64,000 bases of DNA from Phyllosticta citriasiana (taxonomy: Eukaryota; Ascomycota; Dothideomycetes; Botryosphaeriales; Phyllostictaceae). Under the pieces are notes generated by a model. It searched no databases and had not been told where the DNA came from. It was given only the letters and a program-made list of their open reading frames with translations. Both the position numbers and the translations under genes were made by a program. Location: the NCBI GenBank assembly GCA_038021145.1, contig JBBPHT010000002.1, forward strand, positions 806,001-870,000, written 5' to 3'. Shown here piece after piece: positions 12,932 through 24,323 of the stretch (the first letter of the stretch is position 1; every line of letters starts with the position of its first letter).

Positions 12932-13774
12932 ATGTTGTCGAGGCTCGTCCTGCTTCTTTGTTTCCTCGTTGCTTTCGTATCCTCCCAAATGCCAACCAGC
13001 AGTGTAACAACACCCCCATCGGTTTCGGCTACGGTTACCTCCACATACTCGACCGGCTCGCCGACCTCCAACACCACCACTTCGGCCCGGCCGAGCAGGA
13101 CTCCAACTTCCAACAGCACTGTCCCGGACGTCGTTCTCAATGTTCCCGAGATCCACGTCGGAAAGATAGAATTGGACGTTGACAACCTTCGCGCCGACAT
13201 CAATCTCAATGCGAATGTTGCAAAAATTGTCTCCATCAACGCAGGCGTCGCCGTCAGTGTCGACAAAGTAAACATCACCATTGCCGATGTGGATGCCGAA
13301 CTGGAGTTGGTGGTCCGTTTGGGCCATCTTGTGGATATTGTCAACCGCGTTTTCGACTCCTTGGACCTGAATCCTCTTCTCATCAACACGCTGAACAACG
13401 TGACCTCGCTCTTAGACGACGTCGTGGGCGAAGTCGAGGGCCTCCTAGGATCCATTACTCGTGGTGACAGCAAACTTTCGTTCCTCATCGACAATCTCGG
13501 GAACATCGTCCAGGAGGTGGTTGGCGCTGCCGGCTCAACCACCAGCACGATTGTCGGAAACTACCTTCAAAACATGACGTATACTGGAGAGCAAAAGGTG
13601 CTGCAGGGCGGTGCGGTGCAAAAGACCTACTCGTATTCTCCACTCAACGCCTTGGTCGACATTGTCTTCAATACTGCCGGCCAAATTGTCCGCGCCGTTG
13701 TGCAGAAGAAGGGTCAGGGCGGCACTTCGACATCGACACCAGGTCCAACTAGCACACCCACTGCTAGGAAATAG
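12932..13774 (+). CDS. Secreted protein of unknown function, paralogue B
   Basis: One exon, 280 aa. It starts with a signal peptide (MLSRLVLLLCFLVAFVSS) and then a Ser/Thr-rich stretch of about 45 residues likely to be O-glycosylated. Residues about 65-150 form the block shared with the gene at 11518: alternating hydrophobic repeats around VDNLRAD, SINAGVAVSVDKV and DSLDLNP. The C-terminal part (NMTYTG, YSPLNALVDIVFNTAG, QGGTST) also aligns with the tail of the partner. It ends in a Ser/Thr/Pro tail, without a convincing GPI-anchor hydrophobic end. It is head-to-head with its paralogue, so an inverted duplication is likely. Function unknown. Confidence 0.85.
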   Translation: MLSRLVLLLCFLVAFVSSQMPTSSVTTPPSVSATVTSTYSTGSPTSNTTTSARPSRTPTSNSTVPDVVLNVPEIHVGKIELDVDNLRADINLNANVAKIVSINAGVAVSVDKVNITIADVDAELELVVRLGHLVDIVNRVFDSLDLNPLLINTLNNVTSLLDDVVGEVEGLLGSITRGDSKLSFLIDNLGNIVQEVVGAAGSTTSTIVGNYLQNMTYTGEQKVLQGGAVQKTYSYSPLNALVDIVFNTAGQIVRAVVQKKGQGGTSTSTPGPTSTPTARK

Positions 13775-14763
13775 TCTGCATCAAAATAGCATACAATATG
13801 TTTCATTTGTCGTCTGGCAATATTCCGGGTTTCGTATCTAAAGTCTGGCATTTTTTTGGAGAGAAGACATGCCTGTCGTGTCACAGCAAGCAACCACAAG
13901 AAATGAAGAGTCGACTTTGAGCATATTTCGCCAGATTCATTTTGCTGGTCCCTTGTATGTCTCGCTTGAGTCTGAAAATTTGGAGAGCAGACCAGACAAT
14001 TGTGTGTGGTGGCAGTGGCGGCCAACGGTCTGGAAACATGGATTCAGAGTCCAAGTGGAGCGACTCAACAAGAATGGTAGAGGCAGGAAGGGATCAAGAT
14101 TTTCAAAAGATTCTGCTGACGGGTGAGGCAGGAGATGCCGAGGTAACGGCGCTGTCGTCAATGTTAGCCATGTCAGGGGCAAGTCAGGGGGCAGAGGAAA
14201 AGTGACCGAACAGAAAAGTCGAAGGGGAAAGACGAGCAAAGTATGGCAACATCGATGGATCTTCTATTGGGTGCTAAGGAGTGGGAGACGAAGAAGCAAT
14301 GACCTCGCAGCTTCCGCGGTGCGCGTTGTGGACTTGCCTTTCTGTTTTCTAGTCAAGCATGTCGCGCATTTTACTCTACTCTCCTCGAGTGGGAAAAAGG
14401 GCAGTGACATGGAAGCTTGGAGCATAGCCAGAACAGACTTTCTGCTCCAGCCTCCCAAGCGTAAATGGTCCAAACCGGCAACTGCACCGGCTTGGAAGGA
14501 GGGCACTCACCTCGACAATCACTTGGACGCGTCGCCTGGGTACGCGAGCGTCCGATCTCTGCAGCTGCACACATCAACTCTATCCACAGATTCGAGAACA
14601 TCAATCGCACTCTTCGTCTTTGCTATCATTGCATTCATATCGGACACTATCAGCACACCTCTCGCTCCACTTTACATGCCCCAACGCTCCGAGAAAGAGG
14701 TACTACGTTCCTCAACTGCTTCCCACTCTTTACTTACATTCAGGAAGACAAATAAAATTTTCA
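13775..14763. other. Intergenic region
   Basis: Nearly 1 kb between two plus-strand genes. Only short frames without domain features occur on either strand. The end next to 14764 should act as promoter. Confidence 0.5.
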
Positions 14764-15411
14764 ATGCTCCCAGGCCACGCACCCGAAGAGCTCGAAGCTC
14801 TGGATGATATCACCCTCGAGATTACAAGCCATGTCGCAACATCAATCGAGCAAAGCGAAGTCCAACAACCGGCTCTCGCCACGTCAACCCCCGTCAATCA
14901 TGCCCTGGATGCTTCACAGACGTCAGCCACACACTCCGACTCCGCGGCACAAGGTCTGCCTCCAAGCTACAGCCGAGTGTTTGGAACCCCTCAGCAAGTC
15001 TTCGAGCTTGAAGACACGAGCAGAAGGCCTGCGAAGCGGCCCAACAACACGTTGAGTTACGTTGAGAATGGAGCCGCGTTAGTCACGGTTATCTGGACCG
15101 GTATCGTCTGTATCGCAACCTTAATCACCATCGTACTTGACGGTATTAGCCCAGCCGCTTGTTTCTGGCTCCACGTCGCCAGCTGCGGTCTTGTTTTGGT
15201 GATGCAATTCCTTGAATGGTGGGCTACTCCATGTGTTAAGGGTCGTGGCCAGGGTTGTGTTGCAGCAGCAGCAACGAGATTTTTCCAGTGCGGATGCGTC
15301 CTCTCCTTTGGTGCAATCGTGTTGTTGTTGCCTGTTTGTCTTTCTTTTCTTGCTCGAGTGCGGGAGTCTGGGTTTGGGTTGTTTCCGTCATACATGTGCG
15401 TTAAGGAGTGA
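14764..15411 (+). CDS. Small three-TM membrane protein with a PPxY motif, unknown
   Basis: One exon, 215 aa. I chose the ATG at 14764 because the upstream part of the open frame has atypical composition. Residues 1-100 are polar and acidic and contain LPPSY at 65-69, a PPxY-type ligand for WW-domain ubiquitin ligases of the Rsp5 kind. Hydrophobic segments follow at about 103-125, 132-152 and 172-196, with a small Cys-containing loop between the second and third. I do not recognise a family. The topology and PPxY motif would suit a plasma-membrane or endosomal protein subject to ubiquitin-dependent sorting; that is inference. Confidence 0.6.
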   Translation: MLPGHAPEELEALDDITLEITSHVATSIEQSEVQQPALATSTPVNHALDASQTSATHSDSAAQGLPPSYSRVFGTPQQVFELEDTSRRPAKRPNNTLSYVENGAALVTVIWTGIVCIATLITIVLDGISPAACFWLHVASCGLVLVMQFLEWWATPCVKGRGQGCVAAAATRFFQCGCVLSFGAIVLLLPVCLSFLARVRESGFGLFPSYMCVKE

Positions 15412-16162
15412 GGTCATTTGTCAAAGCGAGAAGACAGAGGGCCCTCACAGACTGAATTCCAAGGCTGCTGAAGTCCTCACTTCGTTACTTACCGGAAGGC
15501 TCTGTGAGTTGCCTTGTTGCCTTTACCCGTGCGTAGTATACCTTCCTGAACTTTGGCAGGACATCTTACGGATCGCCGAGTTTGTGTTTTCCTTGTCCTC
15601 TCATCAGAGTTTTCCAATCTTCAGGGGACTAATCTGAAATTTCACGTCTTATTTGTGCTCTTGGAATCTCATTGATTTCAGCCTAACTGGGGGTGCTATC
15701 TTTGGTGTCACGGACCATTAGTGCCGCGGAATGCTGCCCAAAGCATTCAGCCTCGTCAAGTGCATGACTGCGCGCGGGAAAAGGTACAGGACAACTGGAC
15801 CGCCTGGTATCTGGAACTGTGGCAGCGCATCATCTCAATGACTCCACTCGTCTTTTGTCAAACTTTCGCATTGCTTGTCATTCCGCACCCTTTGGGCAGC
15901 GCTGGAGCAAGACCAATCACTTCTGGTAAGGCTGAACGTGGTGCAGGATGTGGCATTCGTACGATTGATGCTGCGTGACAATTTTCCGCAGAAGTCGAGA
16001 AATGAAATTCTACCCATAGAATTCATTGGGGGGCGAAAATATCCCTACTTCACAAAGAACGCCTGAGATTGGGGGCCAACGTAGCGACAGGCGGCGCGTA
16101 TTTCTACAGAGGCTGCCCAACCTTTTCCCTGCATGTCTTGTCTTGTCTGGCAGCAGCCACCA
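15412..16162. other. Intergenic region upstream of pseudogene
   Basis: No supportable gene. The short frames on both strands lack domain features. It may contain the former promoter of the decayed gene at 16163. Confidence 0.5.
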
Positions 16163-18706
16163 AGAGCCATGGATCCCGCAAAATTGCCTATGGAAAGCCA
16201 GACTTCAGATCCGTCCGAGGTTTCGGGTAAGACTGACAACACGGTACACTATGATGGCTACGGCAGACGGCAAGAGATTCCCATCGACGATCATGACGAA
16301 TGGTACCTGCGGCCGTCTGACGGCAGGATAAGCAAGGTGTCTGTGCAGAGCTTTGAAGAGCTTTCGAAGAGCGGCGAGCAAAAGGTTCCCTGGAAGCGCA
16401 TCGGCAAGCCAAAGTGCAAGACGCCTTGGATTATCCAGCTGCTTCATTGGATGTACGAGTCGACTCTCAACCCTGATTACAAGAAACGACAGACTTTTGC
16501 GGACAGGAATCAGTTGTACCAAAGATGGCTGCCATCCCGCTTTGCAATGTTATTTCTGGTCAGTCTTGCCGTTCTCAGGAATCAGTCACTCTAGCTTACA
16601 AGAGTTTTAGTCGTGCATCCCAAAAAACCTCGAAGGTGACCTCCTGTACGAAGGAAAGTGCGATCCGATTCGCTGCTCTGAAACTACGGAGACCCCGCAA
16701 ACGACATTGAATCGGAGGGAGCTTTGTGCAGATCTCCTTTGCTGGTTCAGCGGTCAATTGACACACACGATATCGATGCCGAGTTCGACGACATGCCAGC
16801 GCGCCAGATGGGACCGCGTTTTCTCTGCTTCCTAAATTCAAAGAATGACATCGCTCGTGGAAGCCTGGAGTGGGAGACGTGACTGGTGGCCGACTGGATC
16901 AGGGAAAAGGGGCTAGGCGCGAAAATCGAATACGTCTTCGTGTCGTACACAAGGAAGCAATTCTTCGTCGCCACGGACACCGAGATAAGCGGCTGGAAAA
17001 TTACGGAAGAGGAACGCCAGTACTACCGATGAATCTCACCACAAGACAGGAAAACTCTCCAGAGCTACGGTGTCCGGGCTGCGCGCAAAGCTGGCATTTT
17101 GAGTGTCTGCGAAGCGATGGCCCGGATGGAGAAATCAGCGATGTATGGCGCATCTGCGACATTGTCCGCGCATGTTACTCGATGATCATCATGCTCGGTC
17201 TTCCGATCAATGACAAGAACGCACCTGCGACCCCCCGCAATCGAGACGCGTGGCTTCATGAATGGGGACCTCGACTGTAGACGCTTCAACAAATCGTGCT
17301 GATTCCCGAACCAAAGGTCAGCATCTACACTGTGGGAGGTGACGAACGCCTGGAAATGTTGGCGAAGCGCAACTTTGCATCGTGAGCTTGGATGGATGCG
17401 AAGCTGGTGCAACAGCTCATTGACCACTACGAGTCTTCGACTCACCTAATGCCACTTGAGCTGCTGAGTATTGGACTCGAATGCTTCCAGAGTCGTCAGA
17501 CAGACCAGCGTACCAGAGGAGACATGGCGTATGCGCTGATGGTAAGTTCCCCCGAATGATGGTCTCTTGAGAATCCTCGCTGACTTAAGCGAAGGGCTTG
17601 CTCCGTGGAAGGCCCAAGGTAAATAAAAACGACTCAGCTTTTGAAGCGTTCGCACGACTCTCGCTCGCAAATGACAGCGGCAGGCTTCTCGAGTGCATGA
17701 TATGCATGCTCCCTCCAAAGCCAAACGCGGAATGGTTCCACATCCGGGACAAGTGGTCTGCCCGACTCTGGGACATCGTGCCGATTGCACAAGTTGGCGA
17801 GATTCTGGACAATGAAACAGTGAGCTTAGACGGTGCCTACGGGGCGACAATCGAGTGGGATGCGATGAAGCCTCCGGCGTTGTTCAAGCGGAAGACACTG
17901 GCCCGCAAATACGCCAAAGTCGTCTTGCATGGCCTCCCGATTTACTTACTCTCTGGACTTGCCTTTACTATCATGGGTGCCATCCTAATGAGAGCTCTGG
18001 AACACAGCGGAAATGGCGATACCCTCGGAAGCGGCAATGTATTTGGAAGTGGGAATGTATTCGCAAAGCAAAGCGCGCTTCGTTGGGAGATGACAGTCTC
18101 AAGTCCTCGCCAATGTTCATCCTGCTTGTCTTTATCCTGGTCTTTAGGGCCATCCAAATGGCTGGCTCTGTCGCCATCCTGCTTGCTACCCCAGCAATGC
18201 TTCTCAACATTTATAGGGGCAAGTTCTACTCAACACAGGCCAGAATTTTTGGCGTTGAAGGACGCATCAACTTGGGTCTCACAGAGAGTTATCTGTTTGG
18301 CTTCAGTCAGAACCGGCTCAAGTTGGACAAGAATGGGAGCAGCCTCGATTTCGACGACCTTGGCCGGCCAAAGTGAGATGCTTTTGAGTTTTCCAACGGT
18401 GGTGTAGTCGGCCACAACGGCCCAAATCAGTATGGCATGCGTCTTTTTACCCTCATCGACACGTTCAACATGAGAGCCACCCAGTTCAGGGCTCAGAGGC
18501 CGCCGACGACCCTCATCATCTGCGGCCATCAGGGTGGTATGCAGCGGGCCTTGCTTTGCTCTTACAACCACCGGAATCGCACTATCTCAAAAGAGACTGT
18601 CGTTCGCCTCTCGAAATTAGTGCTTGATCGCATCACGCGCGTCGATCGGTTTTCCCTAGCTCTACACCGGCAAGATAAAGATCAGAAGAAGTGCAGCGAC
18701 GCTTGA
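16163..18706 (+). pseudogene. Decayed HET-like membrane protein gene
   Basis: Coding-quality segments of one protein run collinearly through different frames. The first part (from MDPAKLPMES, with DEWYLRPSDG and VPWKRIGKP) is intact to about 16550. Then come NYGDPANDIESEG and SIDTHDIDAEFDDMPA, a stop (TGA about 16880) inside LEWET-LVADW, VFVSYTRKQF, another stop after QYYR, and a frame change near 17090. ICDIVRACYSMIIMLG follows, then stops at 17278 and about 17385. A normal intron survives at 17542-17594, leading into RGRPKVNKND and a TM segment. A further frame change lies near 18070-18110, then LLATPAMLLNIYRGKFY, a stop at 18374 and the C-terminal part. WIDxxC/MLG/WTL-type spacing suggests a divergent HET-like protein with C-terminal TM segments. 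At least five in-frame stops and three or more frameshifts make a functional product unlikely. Confidence 0.85.
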
Positions 18707-20537
18707 CCAAGGTCCTAGGAATCCGGAGAATGATCAGTCAGATTCTGATGCTTTTTTTTTTTTTTTTTTTTCAGCTTACATAAAAGCTCACCTTTCAAAA
18801 AGTCCTGTCTTTGCTTGTAGTAATGGTGTTTCGTGGTCAAATGGAGGTCCAAGTATAGCGTACGCAGAATGCCGAAATTGCCTGTAGGCGTTAGCGCATT
18901 ACCCTAAAATACAGGATTTCCCAAGGTCTTCGATGCCACTTCTTTGAGAAAACATGTATCTTCTCCCACACGCCCTTACAACAGCTGTGCCGCCAGCATT
19001 TCCTCCGTAGTGCTGCTGACCCTGCGTGCTGGCCTGGCAAGGCCAGCAGATGAGTCAAATTGTGCTCGCTGAAGTTGAATTTGCGACGTAAATATATCGA
19101 TGTCGCCTGCGTTCAATCTAAGAGTGATGTTTTGCAAAATGCAAAGCCAGATCACAGCATTTGGTGCTTGAAGTACTTGGGAAAAAATGGGTGACTGGTG
19201 TGCCATTGGGAAGGAGCCAGGATGTGCGTGTGCCTGATTCGGCTCGGGTCCTGCGGCAGGCTTCCGACCGCAAAGAGCGTTTGTGACGCTGCATTGGTAG
19301 GTAGGGAAGACGCCTGGCGAAATCTTGAGTGCTTCTCTTGCGGCTGACTTTCTTCTTCCACCCCGGAAGAGATGAAGGAGTTGATCCGCCGACAGAAGGT
19401 GAGTCAATTACATTGACGACTCCCATTTTGTCAAGCTGATTTCGACCCAGGGCGAGTTGGAAACAGCAAGAGGTATCAAAGGGAGTCCAGCAGCGAGACT
19501 GTACAGCCGAAGTGGGAGCCATGGTTTCGCAGCCAGTGGGAAGACGGCGATGAGCTTTCCGTCACCGAGGTGCGCCCAGCGAAACGCACAAAGACTTCTG
19601 AGGCTCCAATCGATACCGTGGATCTTACAGACAACTGAATTCCCGGACTTTGAGCTTTCCAATGCATTCATAGCAAAGGGTCTGGCATCTTGCGCCCTTT
19701 CAATTTGAACAAAACATCCGCAAACATCAGAAATCTTCCGGAACACCAATGCTGTGGCAGAAACGTGCGAAACTACGTTGGAAATGAGAGAGGGAGAAAA
19801 TCATTGTGATCCTCCCCAAGACTCCCCGGACATACAGGTCAGCATCGCCGTTGCAGCCAACTCATTCTACAAGCTGACGAGCGTTCAGATCCCAACACAA
19901 TTCGAGAACAGAAAATTGGCGCCTTCATCGGTAGCTTCATCTAAGTCCCAAACCCTTGCGATACGTTTGGGCTTACTGAATTCCACATGTGGAGAAGGCA
20001 GGGCTTTGGAAATTCAAGGGAGGGTTTTCAAAAGTCACTAAAAGTGGGGTTTGCTTGAAGTTCTAGGGGCGACTGGAGTATGGCGGTTCGGTAAGTTCGG
20101 CTTCTGGCCAAGAAGTGGCTTTTCTCATGAGCAGTTCTCAACCAGAGTTGAACAGCTAGTCAGCCTACAGCTGCAGTACTTGAATAATAGATATGGTACT
20201 TTTCAGAGAATCTCACAATCACAACACAAGGTTGGGATTTTCCGGGCCTCTCCTTAAAACCCATCTAGATCTATTTCAAGAAGTAACTGTACTTCTACTG
20301 CACTGCGGATGCTCAGCGAGACGACGATTCCAGTCAAGTATCGCATTGCTCCCGCTGAATACTTCCAGTTGAAGGCATCATGCGCCTAGAGACAGCACCA
20401 ATTGAAAAGCAGCCCTGCAGTGCACCATCAGAGCTGTCCTTGCACCCTGCCACGCCTCCAAGCCTAACCTTTACGACATTACCAACGAAACCTGCCCTTC
20501 GTCTCTCATTTATCTCTTGCCCAACGAGCAGACCCTG
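18707..20537. other. Gene-poor stretch
   Basis: No complete gene is supportable over 1.8 kb. A T20 tract lies at 18752-18771. A plus-strand frame at about 19435-19638 reads like the charged C-terminus of a nuclear protein (PAKRTKTSEAP, VDLTDN, then TGA at 19636), but I could not connect it to a start; see findings. Confidence 0.5.
18752..18771. repeat. Poly(T) tract, 20 nt
   Basis: Twenty consecutive T lie shortly after the end of the pseudogene. On the minus strand this is a poly(A) run, which could mark an old retroelement tail or simple slippage; nothing nearby decides this. Confidence 0.9.
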
Positions 20538-21295
20538 TCACTCCCTGTCTCCGGCATCCTCATCCTCCGCCCACGCCCCAACACCATTCAAATGTGCGTC
20601 CTGCCTGCGCCTGCGCCCCTCATCCTCACGCTGCCTCGCCTGCTCGCCACCGCTCCCCAAATCAAGTGTCGTCCTCCCAGCCATGGCAGCATCCACAATA
20701 GCACCGGCGCGCGCCCTTATCTCTTCCCTCCTCTGCCTATCCTCCTCCGCCGACGCATTCGCCGCGCGTTCGCGATAAAGAGCGCCAAACGAATACGACT
20801 GCCGGCGCACCGCACCCTGCTCCGCGCCCCCCTCCCCACTTCCTCCAGACGTAGCAGGACTCACAAGACTGCGCGCCGAAGAGTCGAAGGGGCTACCGAC
20901 GCGCGAGGAGCCGCTCAACCCAGTCTGCTCCGGAAGCGGGCGCTGTCTTCGAGACGGCGCGTCGTCGGCGGAGGAGTTGGCCGGGTCGACGTGGTAGAAG
21001 CTTTCGCGTGGGAATTGGAAGTCGTAGTATTGGTTGCGCTCTTCGGCGGTTAGCCGGCCGGATGTGGGGACGCGCGGTGGTGGCCGGTAGGGTACGTATG
21101 GGCCCCTTGCTTGGCCGTTGGACGAGGTGTTGTTGGTGTTGTTGGTATCGTTGCTGCTGCCGTTGTTGCTTGCTTGGTCGCGGCCGTTCGGAGGGGGATC
21201 TGAGTATTGTTAGTGCGGATAGTGGGTATTGAGGAGGTGAGATTGGTAGGGAGATTGCGCTTGTGTAGTGCACACGCACTTCCGTTGGATGACAT
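20538..21295 (-). CDS. Hypothetical low-complexity protein
   Basis: Two exons, complement(join(20538..21199,21280..21295)), give 225 aa. The first coding exon is only 16 nt (MSSNG plus one base). The intron GTGCGT...ACTCAG has a CTAAC branch site 13 nt before its end. After splicing, the protein runs NPPPNGRDQASNN, an Asn/Ser/Thr-rich stretch, then EERNQYYDFQFPRESFYHVD, a Ser-rich segment and a strongly charged, probably helical region rich in Arg, Glu and Ala. It ends GDRE. The aromatic block at about residues 65-85 is the part most likely to be conserved. No known domain or TM segment is visible; it is probably a soluble, partly disordered protein. Confidence 0.65.
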
Positions 21296-22758
21296 GATCG
21301 ACTGGCTGGCTGTCTGGTGTTTTGCAAAGCAGGTTTGGCGCTCCAGTCGTTGTAATGCTGCCGTGCCTTGAATTTGGAGATGTCACACTGAAGGATAGAG
21401 AAGCCATGGAAAAGTCTGCTATATAGGTGCGCATCTCTACTGTGTAGACGTTTGATATTCATTCTGTTTGCAAAGGAGGCAAAGACCTGCCAGCTCAAAC
21501 ACCCAGCCGCCATGCAAAAAGAGTCGGACAGAAGGGCGATGCAGGCCTGTGATGCCAAGACGGTGACCATGACGCTGCAAATCGGCGTTGTTGTGTGGCC
21601 TGGAATGGGCAGTGACTTTGCTTTGGGAGTTTCTCAAGGAGCGTTCGCGGGTGATGGATGTCCTCCGGTTGGACGGCAGAAGTTGCTTGGTGAAGAAAAT
21701 AAAGTAGGGGCTGAATCCAAAGCCAAGCAAACGAGGTGTTTTCTTAGCAAGTCCGACTTGACCACCGGGAGAGAATCCTGCATGAAAGGTCGTCATGTAG
21801 GCAGTGTATTGAGAAGATTGGATAGAGATACGGCAATGATGAAAGAAAGTAGAGAAACCCTCACCGCGACTGTAGCCTGACTACACTTGCAGGGCTAGGC
21901 AAGCGCCTACGTTGTCCATGAAGATAGAGGGGCTCATCTAGGGACATGATGCCGGATGTACTGACGTACCATCCGCGGGCGCCACAGCCGGCGAAGCGCT
22001 GCCTATCAACAGATCCACGGGTTTCTGAAGCCTGCATCGAGGTATTGTCCAAACACGCGGGGCGTCTTCGCTTAGTATCATTTGCGGCAGAAGGTCAAGA
22101 AGCAGGCGAGGCAGAGGAAGGCATTCCTACTGGTTGGTGAGCAGGCAGTGAACAAGTAAAGTACCGAGTTGCAGCGTCAGCCAAGATCCATCCAGAAGAC
22201 ATTTTACCGAGATGCTGGCTATGTCGACAAGCGATCTACAGATTGCCGGGAGACAGCGCACCCGAGCGATGTGTAGACCTGGTGAGCAAGGCCAGACAAC
22301 GCAAGTGCTCGCACAAGGCTGGCCACACAGAAGAGCCGGGGAGGGGCGGAAGCGGCTTCGCCCCTGCGCGAACAAACAGCCCCGAAGAGCAAAGACGCCA
22401 AACACGAGCTAATGGCCTGCAAAGGCTGCGTGGGAGGGCGAAGGAGATCAGAACAGGCAATGTCATTTCGGATCGGAGGCTAGATCCCGATGTAGCGTAC
22501 CCAAGGTCTGATACTGGCAAACGCCTTGCTGGCGGCGAGGGACACGCGTCGTAGAGTATATGGACCAAACGTTTCCAGCATCTTTCTGAGGCGCAAAAGG
22601 CGGCGGCGCTCGAATGACCCCTTGTCGCCATTGTTTTGTAAACCTCGTTGCCATCTGATTTGGTGGGGACCTGCGTCCCGTGTCCTGGGGATTAATCGTC
22701 GTCTTTGGATAGTCTTGCACGCCTGCTGTTTGAGAGTGCAGCAAGCCTCCGTCATCCG
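21296..22758. other. Intergenic region
   Basis: About 1.5 kb upstream of the 20538 gene and downstream of RRP4. Frames of up to about 140 codons occur on both strands, but they overlap each other, change composition abruptly and show no motif. I see nothing to annotate. Confidence 0.5.
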
Positions 22759-23853
22759 CTACGAACCCACGACAATCTCTGCAATCTTCTTTCCCTTGTC
22801 GCCTCCCAGATAGTCCGCGCCATCGGTGGCCGGCCTTCCGTCAGCGGCCTCTTCAAAATCCAACTCCGCAGCAGCTTCAAACCCCCTGACGACCGTCTCT
22901 TCATCCACCTTGACCCCAGACATTACAAGCGCTCTTATCACACCTGCGACTCTTGCAATCTCTCTTCGAGTTTCCGTCTCAATGTCGTCGTTTTGGCTGG
23001 AGTATACTTCCTTGGACACATTCTCCTCGATCCGGGTAATGCTGACATTCGTCTCCGGGGGCTGTACGTGCTTCGATATCCAGATGTATCCGTTGACGCC
23101 GAGAATTATGTCAATCTCCCCCCCGCGTGGCGTTGTAAGGGTAAATACTTGGCGTCTCGACCGTGCGACTCCTCCGCGCCGACCGCCTCCACCACCAGAG
23201 CCAGAGACTGAAAGAAAGTAACCATTCCGCAGCTTTCCGTACTTCAAGCTGCGGGTGTGCAACGAAGCAGTCCCGTCGCCATGAATGCTCTGAACCTCGG
23301 CCACAAGCAAGTCTCCTTCGGTGAAAAACGTTCGAATATTGAGTTCATCCACCGCAGTTCGTTTTCTGAGAATACCGCCAGGTAAGTTGATCGCCGACAA
23401 GGGAAGCCCGGCCAGTTGGGGTGCTGCAATGTCTACGCGCCAGCGTCGCGACTGCACTTCAACGATCCGCCCCACGATGAGGTCACCGATTTCCGGAAGG
23501 TATCTTGCGCGTAGAGGGGTGATCGAGAGGAGCTTGTTCGTCTTGAGCACGGTACCCGCGACTGTCGAAAGGATTTCGGTGCTTCCTTCAGGTACATATG
23601 TGCCGTGTCCTCTGGGATTTACAGTTAGAATGGTCTTGAAGTGTCCAAGAGCAATCTCTTACCTCATCCATTGCGGATCGTCCGTCACAACTTCTCCAGG
23701 CGTGACAATGTCTCTTCTCGCGCGTTTCGAAGCTCTGCTTGTTCCTTCCATGTCGACGTCACCATCCGAATCGAATTCCTCGCGTTCCTCTTCGACAGCT
23801 ATGCGAGGATACGCAGGCGCGGGTGGCGCGGGAGGTAGGATTGTGATTGGCAT
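22759..23853 (-). CDS. RRP4: Exosome complex RNA-binding subunit Rrp4
   Basis: Two exons, complement(join(22759..23611,23663..23853)), give 347 aa. The intron GTAAGA...CCCAG joins DPQWMR to GHGTYVPEGSTEI, the diagnostic N-terminal strand of Rrp4. An S1 domain follows (GDLIVGRIVEVQSRRWRVDI, about residues 104-185), then a KH-type domain with GVNGYIWISKH, the GxNGxIW signature. It is a cap subunit of the 3'-5' RNA exosome in nucleus and cytoplasm, with roles in rRNA processing and RNA decay. A Gly/Arg-rich insertion (SGGGGGRRGG) separates S1 and KH. The N-terminal 60 residues are acidic with a basic patch (SKRARRD). It is divergent from the phospholipase D-like gene. Identification is firm. Confidence 0.95.
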
Positions 23854-24323
23854 GTTGGAGTGAGGATTGGGTCGAGGAGAAGGTTGGAGACAGTGTCGCG
23901 TTCTGAAATGGATTCACCCATGCATCTTATGCGACGCAATCCATGGCGGGCACTTTTTGGATCAAAACTCCGAAGATTATCCGATCAGAGGCGCACGGCC
24001 CTATTCCTCCGCGTGTTACTCCACCGCGTGCGCGCGTGGATCGTCTTACTTCATCACCACATCGCCTCTCTACGATAAACGCTGTCATTCATTTTGCAGT
24101 TTTGCTGCTGCGCGCATTTTCGCGTGTCGTTTCGCATGCTTCTTGCGCTCTGATTTCTCCCTGACACTCGCTTGTTCTGTTTTCGGTAAAACAATACCCT
24201 CCCCGTGATCGTTTTCTCTTTTTCGTTCAGTTGTTCAGTTGATGCTGGTAAAATGCAGGATTCCTATGAGGAATATTCTGTCCGTAGCCTCTGAGTTGTA
24301 AACTGGGTCAAGGTGCCCACAGC
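23854..24323. promoter_or_regulatory. Shared 5' region of RRP4 and the PLD-like gene
   Basis: This 470-nt gap separates two divergent starts, so both promoters should lie here. No frame with coding character is present. Confidence 0.55.
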
